From Mytilisepta virgata (lineage: Eukaryota; Mollusca; Bivalvia; Mytilida; Mytilidae): a stretch of DNA of 64,000 nucleotides. Each line of letters starts with the position of its first letter. Positions within the stretch are counted from its first letter, which is position 1. This document shows positions 1-11,639 of this stretch, piece after piece. The DNA lies in contig CM051517.1 of NCBI GenBank assembly GCA_028015205.1, positions 10,402,501 through 10,466,500 of the forward strand, read 5' to 3'. The notes under the pieces are model-generated. The model was not told the DNA's origin. It was given only the letters and a program-made list of their open reading frames with translations, and did not search any database. A program made the position numbers and the translations under genes.

Positions 1-2000
1 AATCAGGTAAGTTCAATTGTTTCAGTTACCATTTAGCTCAATGCATCTTTCACCCAGGTAAAAAGACAATTCGCATTGATTAAGGTATTCAAATTCTGAA
101 AAATCCACAAACTGAGGTGTCCAGATGGTAAACAAAACTTCAAATTATGTAGTAAAATTATGAAAAATGCATTTAGCAGACGAAGATTTACTGACAGTAT
201 TCAGTGAATTTTTAGAATAATCCTAGCAGAGTCTGAAGAGATTGTAGATTGTGAATATGAAATAAACAAAAAATATACTATATATGATTTATTACATCAC
301 AATTCAGCAACATCATATGAATTACACAGGGCATTATACAGTAAAACCTGTTATCACATTGACATGATTAAAATCATTTTAACAAAAAATTCAACATGAT
401 AGATGTTATAAAGGTCTGAATTTAATGTACTGTAAACATAACAAGTATATTGATATTACCAAATTTAATTTTTATACAATGATTAGAAATACTGCACTTT
501 CTGTGGGGAAACAAATATAAGGAAAAGTATTTTTGGAAACTCATATTTCATTTTTCATTATATCGCATGTATTCACGAAAAAGACAGCACATTTAAGTAG
601 AACTACTGTTACATCTATGCATGATAAAATAATGTATTATTTTTCTCCATAAAGCATCAGGCTGTCTCAAGAGTTGTCATCTGTACATAAAAATTTGGTT
701 ACTTCCCCTTCCTCTAAAATCCTTGCCTGATGAGATGCAATTTGTATGGACTTGTAATACATGTATATAATATTACAGACAAGTTTTGTAATACAATCAT
801 AACCGACTAGCAAAAAAAAAAAATAAGTAAATAAATAAATAAATTAGTGACAGCTCACTCTTTACTATAGATTATTTCATTCCAATTTCTAACAATTCTT
901 ACTGGATATTCTAATCAAATAAATGCATCTTCTGTAGAACAACTCAAGAGGTGAATATAGAAGAAAAAACACTGTATATAAAACAACTAATTACAATGAA
1001 AACTTCCCTCTATTCCTAGAATAGAAGTTTTCCTCTAACAATTGAGTGTATGGGTCATTCTGACTAACAGTCTCTTCTCCAACAACCTATATTCAATGCA
1101 CCTGACAAAATTCAATGATTTACAATTTCTTTATAAAATCTCATAATTCATTATTTCCACATTCTTCCAGAAAATATTATTCAATTCATATTATTAATAA
1201 CATGAAACAAAATAATGAAAATATAATGCAACTTTAATAACAAAAATAATTTATTATTATTTGATACAATTTGGACCCACATCGTGATAAAAATATCAAT
1301 ATATGACATAGTTTACAATCTGCTTTGTGTTAGACAAAATTTGCCTTTTTATAAACGTGAAACAATTATCATTATGTAAAGATGCATTCTGAAGTATAAC
1401 AAAAGTGATAAATTCAGCAATCTTATAAATTTGTCTATGGTAAGTAAATTTTTGTAATGATTAAATGTACAGATAACATAAAAGGAAAATTCTTTAATAA
1501 AGGGAGTATAGTATGAAGTCAAAATTATTTGCTTAAATTCCATCAGCAGCAATCTACTAGAGAGCTCGAATATATAATATTTTAGTTTAAAATGTTATTA
1601 TTAACAGTTATCTCCCTTTCAATTTTGATTTTCAATATTTAAAAAAAAAATACATTTGATAATTCTTTTTAATATAGAATGAGGCCAGAAATAGAATACA
1701 GTATAAAATCAATATCATCATATACATTTTAATTTTTAAATACACCATCATACATAATTTTAAAACACACCATCATGAGACATACAATACTTAATTTTTT
1801 ACATTATACTTGATAAGGTTGACATACAATATTGCGGTGTTCCATTTAATCAGACAACTAAGCATCAACAAATAAAAATAAAATGTTGGCTGTTTATTTA
1901 AAGAAAAATATAATATTGACCTCAGGAACAGTTATTATCTCCCCTCGTGGAAATGTTGTCTTTGTACAATTAATGTTTCCTAGTAAAACTCTCCTTCCAA
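1..2000. other. AT-rich non-coding flank, 3' side of YKT6
   Basis: No convincing coding exon is seen on either strand. The last part is the probable 3' UTR of YKT6 (minus strand): an AATAAA polyadenylation signal lies on the minus strand at 1893-1898, about 100 bases past the stop. A caggtaag string at bases 5-12 could be a plus-strand donor, but no reading frame supports it. Confidence 0.5.
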
Positions 2001-2036
2001 TCATAAAATCACACAACAAGAATTAGTCTTCTTAGC
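2001..2036 (-). CDS. YKT6: YKT6 terminal exon with CAAX box
   Basis: This 36-nt exon encodes [11 protein letters not shown] and a TGA stop, preceded by a TTTTTTTTCAG acceptor. It is too short for ordinary ORF detection but is phase-compatible with exon 2982-3083, which ends in AFYKT. The last four residues, CVIL, form a CAAX box ending in Leu; vertebrate YKT6 ends CAIM. Confidence 0.93.
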   Translation of the reverse strand, partial: AKKTNSCCVIL

Positions 2037-5000
2037 CTGAAAAAAAAACCAGATGTAACAGAAAATCCTCAATATTTCAATTGTTTCTTTGTTTTATTTA
2101 AAATCTACTTCAACGTAAACAAAAAGAAACACAATAAAAACACAAATCCCAAAGATTCAGAATATTTCTAAACACGGAAGTGAACTCTGTTTTCCAATTA
2201 ATAATAATAATCCCTAATTTAATTTTCTCAATGTTAGCTCCAGTCTAACCAGTCAACCCATTTTCTTTCCAGTAAGGTATCAAGACCACAAAGAATAATT
2301 ATATCATCTTGTATGGAAAATAAAATGAACCAAAGTCTAAAGTATAAATCCCATGTGTCTCTCTCTATATAAATATACAGATCATATAGGACATTTTGGA
2401 ATAATCTAGCAGTCATCTTAACAACAGAAGTACATAACATGGTTCCCTGACAGTAAGAAGATACATGTCTCATGCTTGAATTTTCCCACAGTCTAAATTT
2501 TGAAAATTGGAGATCACTCAATGTACAGAAAATAATGGGAGATAACTCTATATAAAAAACTTATGTACTGCATATAATGGGAGATGACTCTATATAAAGT
2601 ATCTAATGTATAGCAAATAATGGGAGATAACTATGTAAAAATGTCTGATGATGTACAGCAAATAATACATGTATGCATTGTTTGTGTTCCTCAGTTTTCT
2701 AGAATGTTAAAAGACTCAAACTAGTTTAATTCATTAAAGGTAAATCTATATATATGGAAACAAAAAAATTGAATCGACTGAGAATGAAGGTTCAAATCTG
2801 AAAGGTTATCTCCTGTTGATCTCTGTCAGTTATAAATGTATTATAACCCCTCTCAATTAATTTTTAACAAAGTATCCTTAAATTACTGCTAGTTATGTAT
2901 TGTCTTAGAAACTGTAATATGCTTGTTCAGTTCAAAATTATACAGTAAATAGATGTATGTTTTTATACCAATTTAACTTACAGTTTTATAGAATGCTTTT
3001 GACTGCATACTTAATCCATCAGATTTTTCTATCAGATTATCTAACTTTTCATGTCTATCTAACACTGCTTCGATAGTATTATGCTGAAAAAGAAATTCTC
3101 AATCTTAATGTTGAAAATTTAAAAAAATATTATAAACAGTATTTCAATGTGCATGACTGTATATGTATTATCTAATCATTTATAAATTTATCTCATTTCA
3201 ATTAAATTTTCTTATTGCTTTTCTGGAAAAAATTTTTTTTTTGACAAACAATAGATTATTCATGTTATTATAAGTGATGAAGAAACTGGATTTCTGACAA
3301 AATCTTTGGATAAAATCTTGATCATTTAGAAACTATTCCTCGGAAAATTAATTTAAATCTTTCTAGTGGTATTTGATGACAATGAGTGTTTGATCCCAGT
3401 CTTAATTGACACTGGGCATTCCAGCTTCCTCCACCAATAAAAACAACAAACTGTGGATTCATTATTATTTGTTGTATACCAATTTTTGTGGTTTTCGTGG
3501 GTCCCAGTAAACCACGAATTTAAATATCCATCGAAAAATATTTTAACTTTAGCTTAAATGCACTAAGTTTGAAACCATGGAGTTTTGATGTACCTATTCG
3601 AGACAATATTGAACAATTGCGTTTTTACAGCATGTACTTGGATACTGACATATGATGAGTCAGCTATATCGATTGAGGATACAGTGTTTCATGTATTTTG
3701 TCTTTGGTAACATATAAATACTCGAATAATTATCTTTAAAAATATTATGACTGAGTAAATTGTCGCAGAATTCACTTCCAGTTTTTTTTTTGTTCAAACA
3801 GTCAAGAAAAATATTAATCCTAAGAAGGCCTAAACAATACAGACTTTCTCATAAATTACAGTAAAAACATCTTGTAAAAAGATACTACAGCAGAAATTAT
3901 TGGTCGAAATAGGATTAAAGATATGTATGTATATGCCCCGAGGTATTTGGTGACAAGTGATTACAATTTTGTCAATATATATTTCACAACTGATTAACAT
4001 AACAAGTAAATAATTACGTATTTTGTTAATCTTTTTAAATTCATGACAAGCTTTGTTCCATTACAAATTTGAAGAAAAGCGCTTAAAATCAGTACTTTAC
4101 TGCACGTAAAATATCGACGTCTGATTGGCACATTTTGTCACATTATTTTCATGATATCTGATGTGCCAAGCAACAAATTTCAACAGCTTTTTATATTTCT
4201 TTCTCAGCTGAGCAATCAATGAATTTAAGTATCCCACGAAAGACTTTTTTTTTCTCTATCCACAAAAATAATGGAATCCACAGTACCTGATTATTGTCAG
4301 TTGATTTGAAGGAAAATGTTCTAGGAATCCTAATATCTAAGGGAGGGGAACAAATAGTGAATACGGATTAAAACCAATCCTTACTTTGTATGATTTATCT
4401 ATTACATCAAAATTCTGTGAAATCGTATTCTTGTTTTTTTTTCTTCAAGTTACAAAACCATATCATTTATCAGCTGAGTACTCACAAGAATTATCTTAGT
4501 CTCATCTAACTCCGACTGTATCTTTGTCATAGCATCAGCCTGTTTAGGGTCCTGATACTTAGCTAAGTATTCATCTAGTTCTCTGAACTGTATATCTCTA
4601 CAAAAAACCAAATAATACATGTAAAGTATAGATGTATATATGCCTTTGCTTCTGGATTTCAGTCTTACTAACTTTTCCCACTGTTTTGTAACTCCAGTAT
4701 TCAAATTTCTCTTGCCAATAGACATTAGGCCATACCAAATTGATTTTTAGTTCCTTGGATTTTTGGATGGTAAATATACGTGCGAGCAAGTGAATTTAAA
4801 TTTTTAAATTTTTCTATTTTATTGAAGACTAGTTTTTTTCGGGCGAAGATAAAATTTACGTTCGGCACACATTTTCTTAACTAAAATATTTCAAAAATGG
4901 GGAAAAAATTCCAATTTTCACAAAATTATAGGAGCGGGCAAACAATTTTTATTTTTTATTTCTTGAAAAATGAAGAATTTGGGGCGTGTTTTTAGCATTT

Positions 5001-8000
5001 TTGAAAAATGAAGCAGCAAAAAAATTTTTTCCCTTAAAATTTATATAGTCCAAAAATCGGAGCGACAAAATCCAAAGAACAAAAGATCAATTTGGTATGG
5101 CCTTAGGGAAAAAAAAAGATAATGTGACAGTCTTTTTCTGTTAAGGTTCAGGCCAATTATCATTTACTATGGATTGACAAACAAGCTACACAAACTTATA
5201 CTAATCACTCTTTACTTAGCAGGTGTAAGAGTGGTCCCTGTCATGGCACTTGAGCATTTTTTTTTAACATTTCAGAACTTTTTAACATTGTTTCCCTCCC
5301 TGAACATTGTAGACATTTTTTGTAACTATCTGAAAGATTGCTGTATGGTCTAACAGAAGTCAGTATCAATGAATGTACAATAAATTACAACTTTATCATC
5401 TTCATGTTCTCTTAAGTCAGCCAACAATTATGTAAATATGTTTTAGAGTTCGTTTAGATTTAACTTTGTTCACTAATACACTGCATCTTACAGGCTCTTT
5501 TAAAAAAAAATTAAATCTAAATTCCATATTCTTTATCTGTTCAGTGTAATTCACACTATAATTAGATTATGACACACTCTCCCAGAAGTAAGGCGATGAA
5601 ATTTTTAATATTTCATTAAGTTCTTAAACAAAATCCATGAACACTGGCACAATATAATAACTATAAATGTTCCACGGTAATTATGATAAATATTATCTAC
5701 CATATATAATACTAAACAAGAGTAATTCTGACATACCCAGGGTTTGCAGTTGACCACTGTGACTTTGGTGCTTTATTTGTAAAATCATCTAAAACCTAAC
5801 AAAATATTAAAAATAATCATTGCATACATATATGAAATTTCTGATATAAACGCTAGGCTATAACCACTTACATCTATTAATGTATGTGCTGCCCTGTTAG
5901 GATATTCATGGTCCCCTATAACCACTCACCTTATTTATTAACGTGTGTACTACCCTGGTCTCCTATTACCGCTCACCTTTTTTATTAACGTGTGTACTAC
6001 CCTGGTCTCCTATTACCACTCACCTTATTCATTAACGTGTGTACTACCCTGGTCTCCTATTACCACTCACCTTATTTATTAACGTGTGTACTACCCTACT
6101 CTCCTATTACCACTCACCTTATTTATTAACATGTGTACTACCCTGTAGGGATATTCACTATATTTATTAATATCTGTGTTACTCTGTTATGTTATTCATG
6201 ATCTCCTGTTACCATAATGTCTGTGTTACCCTGTTGTGTTATTCTTGATCCCCTGTTACAATAATGTCTGTGCTACCCTGTTGTGTTATTCTTGATCCCC
6301 TGTTACCATAATGTCTGTGCTACCCTGTTGTGTTATTCATAATCCCCTTATTACCACTTACCTTATTTATTAATGTGCATGCTACCCTGTTGGGATATTC
6401 ATGATCCCCTTATTACCACTTACCTTATTTATTAATGTATGTGCTTCCCTGTTGGGATATTCATGATTCCCTATTACCACTTACCTTATTTATTAATGTC
6501 TGTGCTACCCTGTGGTGTTATTCATGATCCCCTTATTACAACTTACCTTATTTATTAATGTGTGTGCTACCCTGTTGGGATATTCATGATTCCCTATTAC
6601 CACTTACCTTATTTATTAATGTGCGTGCTACCCTGTTGGGATATTCATGATTCCCTTATTACCACTTACCTTATTTATTAATGTATGTGCTTCCCTGTTG
6701 GGATATTCATGATTCCCTATTACCACTTACCTTATTTATTAATGTGTGCTACCCTGTTGGGATATTCATGATCCACTGTTACCATAATGTCTGTGCTACC
6801 CTGTTGTGTTATTCATGATCCCCTTATAACCACTCACCTTATTAATGTATGTACTACCCTGCTGGGATATCATGATCTCCTATTACCACTCACCTTATTC
6901 ATTAACGTGTGTACTACCCAGGTCTCCTATTACCACTCACCTTATTTATTAATGTGTGTGCTACCCTGTTGGGATATTCATGATCTCCTATTACCACACC
7001 AGCTAATGAGTCAGATCTAACATATACATGACATATATATTCTGAAATTAATAATGAAATAAATCACAAAAATAGATTAAAATAATACAAATTTCTTTTT
7101 TTATTTATTAAAAATTATCAGAACACTTTTAACCACTGCTATTGTTATTTTTCTGTAATTATCAAGCATGCCTTCAAGAAAAATTTGAGGTACAAGGATG
7201 TGTGGGTAGTCAACCATTTAAATTTTGGCATCTAGACATAATCTTTTGATCAGTTTAAGGTCTGGAGCTGGCATGTCAGTAACTGCTAGTAACTGCTAGT
7301 AGTCCTGTGTTAATATATATTGATCATTGTCATTTTGGTTAGTTTCTTCTGTTACCTTTTTTAACATTGGATTTGGACATCTTTTGAACTGAGTTTTACT
7401 GTGTGTATTGCTGTGGGTTTGTTTATTCCACATTGGCTAGAGGTATAGGGGGAGGGTTGAGATATCACAAAACATGTTTAACCCTGTCACATTTTTGTGC
7501 CTGTCCCAAATCAGGAGCCTCTAGCCTTTGTTAGTCTTGTGTGGATTTTCTTGCTGCGTTGAAGACCCATTGGTAGCCTTGAGCTGTTTTCTGATCTTTG
7601 GTCGGGTTGTTGTCTCTTTGACATGTTCCCCATTTCCATTCTCTATTCTATCAAATTATTCTGTAGAATTAGAAACTTCAAACTGAATGACAATGTCACA
7701 ATCTATATGTTTTCTCTATCAATTTGACTAAATTTCTCATTAATATTATTACTTTTTAAGATAAAACTATCTGAAGTCAAGAGGTACATCTCCTTATACA
7801 TTAAAAAAAATGAAATTCAGGATAAGTTTCACATATACATGTATGCAAACAAATAACATTTGTTTAACATGTATGCACTTGATACTAAATCAACTTTAAA
7901 TTACCCTGTTCCTTGACTGAAGATCTAGAACAAATTGCAGTTCTCTCAACTATAATTTTACTGGTAAAATCCATAAACTCTCTAACACTGAAATATATGT

Positions 8001-8595
8001 ATTTATAAATTGCTTTAATTCATCAAACTCCTCAACTGCAATTGTATGTTTAAATATTGTACAGAAAATCAAAACTACAATTATAGCTTAATAATGTGCA
8101 GAAAAAATACATTATTATGTCAAAAAATTGAACAATTTGTGCACAGCGTCTGGATATCACTCAACAACAAACTTATGACTTTAGCAAACACATTATTCCA
8201 TGCTGTTATGGTTTAAATAGAATATTTCTTTACACAGTAGTGTAGAATATAAATTATAAAAGCAATTTAAAAGCAAACTTTCTTAATTCTAACCTATGAT
8301 GTGTTTGTTACTAATTTTAATTTAAAACTTTAAATAGAAAAGTGTACATTTATTACATTTGAAAATATCTGAATTACATAAATCAGAACTGTTGTGATTT
8401 ATAAAAGAATTCTTTAGCTATAACTGTAGACACAAACAAACAGAAATGAAAGATAACAAAGAATGGATGTTCATGTATGTTATCTAACCTTGACCTCTGG
8501 AAATATCCAAAAGATGAGAGTTCATGTGTTCCTGAGAGTAGTTTAACCTTTCCATTGGAATCTTTAAACAATACTTCTATACAATATAACTTCAT
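2001..8595 (-). CDS. YKT6: YKT6 R-SNARE (synaptobrevin homolog), complete, 7 exons
   Basis: A prenylated R-SNARE for fusion in ER-Golgi, endosomal and autophagic traffic. Joined minus-strand exons are 8489-8595, 7905-7987, 6941-7041, 5737-5795, 4486-4597, 2982-3083 and 2001-2036. All have GT-AG borders and matching phases, and total 600 nt, 199 residues plus stop (human YKT6 is 198). The start is the ATG at 8595, giving [10 protein letters not shown], which matches the family; an in-frame ATG further upstream would add 19 unlike residues. The longin domain covers about residues 1-135 ([34 protein letters not shown]). The SNARE motif follows from about 139 ([19 protein letters not shown]) with the zero-layer Arg near residue 164. 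The C-terminus NSCCVIL carries the palmitoylation/prenylation cysteines 195 and 196. Oddity: the intron after exon 3 is filled by a tandem array built from exon 3's own 3' end. Identification is firm; the splice model is my own. Confidence 0.95.
2525..2670. repeat. Short tandem repeat, about 3 copies
   Basis: Three imperfect copies of a roughly 50-60 bp unit built around aataatgggagataact and tgtacagcaaataat lie within the last intron of YKT6. No coding role is seen. Confidence 0.6.
3451..4287. mobile_element. MITE-like element with inverted ends
   Basis: The left end, ctgtggattcattatt...tttgtgg, recurs inverted at the right end as ccacaaaaataatggaatccacag. The intervening ~800 bp has no ORF and includes internal phrases such as accacgaatttaaatatcc. 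This matches a non-autonomous element type I recall as frequent in bivalves. It lies in the YKT6 intron between 3083 and 4486. No clear target-site duplication is visible. Confidence 0.65.
4728..5102. mobile_element. Harbinger-type MITE with TTA target duplication
   Basis: The terminal inverted repeats are ggccataccaaattgat at the left and atcaatttggtatggcc at the right, continuing imperfectly through ttttagttccttggattttt and its inverse. The element is flanked by TTA on both sides (4725-4727 and 5103-5105), the 3-bp target duplication typical of PIF/Harbinger elements. It is 375 bp long, without an ORF, in the YKT6 intron upstream of exon 5. Confidence 0.8.
5861..6996 (-). repeat. Exon-edge minisatellite from YKT6 exon 3 and its splice donor
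   Basis: About 21 tandem units fill most of the intron between YKT6 exons 3 and 4. Read on the minus strand, a full unit holds the last ~55 nt of exon 3 (encoding [15 protein letters not shown] or close variants) followed by its GTGAGT or GTAAGT donor. Sixteen units keep the donor; the plus-strand cttac/ctcac motif starts at 5867, 5925, 5972, 6019, 6066, 6113, 6357, 6419, 6480, 6542, 6603, 6665, 6726, 6833, 6889 and 6936 (the last is the true exon 3 donor). Two unit lengths dominate: 47 bp at 5925-6113 and 61-62 bp at 6357-6726. A few units near 6150-6310 and 6785 have lost the donor part. The units carry no acceptor, so they resemble donor decoys rather than full pseudo-exons. Reading on past the first donor meets a TAG within 10 codons. 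Confidence 0.9.
6941..7041 (-). CDS. YKT6: YKT6 exon 3 (source of the array)
   Basis: The exon has a TTAATTTCAG acceptor and a GTGAGT donor, enters in phase 1 and leaves in phase 0. It encodes [18 protein letters not shown] followed by [15 protein letters not shown], the longin-domain segment that in human YKT6 reads YLCHVYVRND and EYPSRVAFTLLEK. Only this copy has the upstream half of the exon and an acceptor, so it is the parental copy. Confidence 0.93.
7290..7670 (-). repeat. Dispersed bivalve-type repeat, copy A
   Basis: The reverse complement matches the repeat at 13084-13390. Shared phrases include gagaatggaaatgggg, gtcaaagagacaacaacccg, caatgggtcttcaacgcagc, gactaacaaaggctagaggc and ctgatttgggacaggcac. 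There is no ORF. It is a high-copy interspersed family, judged from its two copies here and from memory of mussel sequences. Confidence 0.7.
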
Positions 8596-10928
8596 TGTGG
8601 TATCTGAAAAAGGCAACAAACACTTATGTACAAAATGTATTAAGATTAACAAAAATATGGATCTATTTGGTTATTCAAGTAAATTCAATAAAAATAAAAG
8701 CCTTAATAAATAGTTTTTCTGGAAATCTGATCTACTCTTATTTTTTATGAAAATTCAATCTTGATCATTTAAAAAATGGCAAGGAAACTACTTTCTTTTA
8801 CTTTTCGTTCTTTAATATTGAAAATGAGCTAAGAATAAGTAAGACACATCCAAATGGTTGGAAAATGCCACACCTTTGCACAAATTTATTTTAGCTTAAT
8901 TGGATTAACTAGTTTCTTTCATACTTTATTCTATTTTGATTTTAGATTTCTAGACTAAAAGATAATAAAAGTCCATGAATAATTCAATTTACCTAACAGT
9001 CCAAGACATTGCATCATTCACTACGGAACTACAATGTCTCCACAAAAATTTGATCTGAGATTTGTAGCATTGACCATACATGTACTATATTATTAGAAAA
9101 TAAGCATATAAATAATACTATTTTATTTTACTAATGACCCCATTATATACTTCATATGAATACCAAACTTTTTCATATTTGAATAGATTATGCCAAACCA
9201 ACAAAGCCTTCAACTACTTATCTATAAATTGATGTACTGGAGTGGGATATCAAGTCAAATCAGCACCAATACTGATGGTTAATTCGGGACCGATAAATAG
9301 TCATTTGGGATCTATCTATAGTCAATTTGGCACCACCTACTATTGTATTGTAATCTAAATTTATAACAATATAATGCCATACTAAATCATTTCTTAAATT
9401 TTTCAATATCAAAATACAACTTGAAAATACAGAATTATCAGTGATTGGTTATTTAATAAGCAAGCGAAGCTCGCTCTTCAAGGTAGAGATGTCAATTGAA
9501 TTATTCCTACTACTATGCCTGCTAAAAAGTTTCAATAACATGGCAGAATTCATGCAAAATATCGTTCCGCTATTGCTTTCGACGTGATTTTGTGAATAGA
9601 GATTTTTACTCTATTCATTCGACACTAAAATACACCTATTTTTAAGGAAAATTGGGAAATCGTTGAATAAAATAGAGTTTTCGTATTTCTGTCGACATCG
9701 TTGTCATTTTTAGACTCCATATGATCGACCTGGTCAATGTATTTTAAGAATAGGCAATCGAAATATTGGGTCATAATTGTGGTATTGTTATTTCATTTTG
9801 TCTATCATGATTTATCTTTTTGTACCTTCAAATTAATAGTTGTTTTAATGTTGAACACAATTGTTGCAAACTTCAAACGACCCGCCATGTTGTTGACTAA
9901 TATGCAACACAAGAACTTATCAGAAAATATTTTTACAATATGGATTTGGAGCATCTCACTAATGATTTTTACAACACATGTTACGTTTGTAGTCTTGTCG
10001 TCTTTTTAGAACATATTATAACATTTAAATGTCTAATTAACAATGATAAGAGGATTTGTTTTGTAAAAACATTTTTAATTTCATTTGAAAATTTATTTCT
10101 CTGAGAAACGTTAATACGCAATTCAGTTCCGAACTCGCTTCGGATTTCTTTTTAAAAGTAAACTTCCAGGAAGGAAAAATTCAATAAAATTTACTTTAAA
10201 ATGGGACTTGTTTCAATCAAAAATCAGAATTATTTAGATAGATAGTTTAAATGGTTTAGAAAGATGAAAGAAAACTTGATAAGGATTGAAAGCAAATAAC
10301 TTACCCAGGAAGTTAAAATTACTGACTGTCACCACATGAGAGCAACAATCGTAACTTTGACAATTTTGAAATTGTCAAAAACATAGAGTTATCAAAAACT
10401 TAAATTTCCCCTGAATTTTCAAAATTGTTGAATAATTAGGGTTATTACAGTAAGTTATCTATGGACTTACCTGGACTTTTTTAACATTCAGTGTCATGAA
10501 ATAAGAATAAATAGGAAAGAATCCACCTGGAATAAAATTTGAAAAGAAAACAAGATGCAGATGCAAGCGTCACATTTTCCCGCAATGGTTACCAGACAAA
10601 TCGGCCCGCAAACCCACTCGGACCATGTGAAGTAACAACATTGATAACTTGACGAACAAAATACTTTGAAGTGAGATTGTTACGTGATTACGATGTTTTC
10701 TCTAAATACCGACAAAGCAAACGTAAAACCCTTATGCTTCACTCGCTTACCAGGTCACACCTTATTCATATTAATTACATAGTTAAGGTATTTGGACATT
10801 TTTTGACAATTTCCAATTTGACATGTGACTAATTAATATTCAGGCATTGAAAAATATTTAATTTATGATTTGGGTAGTCAAACTTTTCTGAGTCTGAGTG
10901 AGTGCTTAATTAAATATTTATTGGTGCT
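8596..10928. other. YKT6 5' flank, no coding exon recognised
   Basis: The stretch is AT-rich and no exon with homology was recognised on either strand. Strong minus-strand donor-like strings (CAG|GTAAGTCC near 10471-10481, CTGG|GTAAGTT near 10299-10309) could end non-coding first exons of YKT6. The relatively GC-rich patch at 10555-10640 could be its promoter. Both are guesses. Confidence 0.3.
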
Positions 10929-10935
10929 GATTTGA

Positions 10936-11622
10936 CCACAGGAATCAGAAGTTCTATCAATAAGATTCTGTAAATAATAAAGTCGACTATCAATAGAGCT
11001 TCTCGTAGAGAAGCGACAGGAATGCAACACATTTTTCAAGGATTGTTCTAAATCTATATTTAAACGCTTATCAGCATGGATTAAAGTATTGAATTCTACT
11101 CTTGGGTGTTTACAATTAATAAATATCATGTTTTTATGTACTTACCCCGGCTGTTGAGGCAGTTTTCATGAGTTTTTCCCTTTAGAGCCCTGTCACGGAA
11201 TCCATGATGTGTAAACAGTCAGTATAATGCACAAAGTATTCCCGGACCCATTTCCGGACACTTTTTACATGGAAAAATGTCCGGAAATGGGTCCGGGAAT
11301 ACTTTGTGCATTATACTGACCTCAAAAAGTACCACACTTCCTGTTTACACATCATGGATTCCGTGACAGGGCTCTAAAGGGAAAAACTCATGAAAACTGC
11401 CTCAACAGCCGGGGTAAGTACATAAAAACATGATATTTATTAATTGTAAACACCCAAGAGTAGAATTCAATACTTTAATCCATGCTGATAAGCGTTTAAA
11501 TATAGATTTAGGACAATCCTTGAAAAATGTGTTGCATTCCTGTCACTTCTCTACGAGAAGCTCTACTGATAGTCGACTTTATTATTTACAGAATTTTATT
11601 GATAGAACTTCCGATTCCTGTG
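10936..11622. repeat. Large near-perfect inverted duplication (~690 bp palindrome)
   Basis: The left arm (about 10936-11272) and right arm (about 11274-11622) are reverse complements at roughly 97% by eye. The largest difference is a ~20-bp segment (ctcaaaaagtaccacacttc) found only in the right arm. The centre near 11273 is a short loop between cccatttccggacac and gtccggaaatgggtc. Both arms encode, outward, the same peptide: minus strand 11129-10878 and plus strand 11430-11705 each begin MIFINCKHPRVEFNTLIH and diverge only after about 63 residues. I do not recognise the peptide. A recent inverted duplication or foldback element is the simplest reading. Confidence 0.85.
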
Positions 11623-11639
11623 ATTTGACCAATCCCGAA

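Noticed and set aside
5861..6996. A CRISPR-like array
   Set aside because: Regularly spaced repeats were considered, but there are no unique spacers; the units are contiguous copies of exon-intron border sequence in eukaryotic DNA.
6787..7020. Plus-strand 77-codon ORF over the YKT6 array
   Set aside because: It is the antisense translation of the exon-edge tandem repeat; the repeat itself is explained by YKT6 exon 3 on the minus strand.
8477..8713. Plus-strand 78-codon ORF
   Set aside because: It is antisense to YKT6 exon 1, which has clear homology and splice phase.
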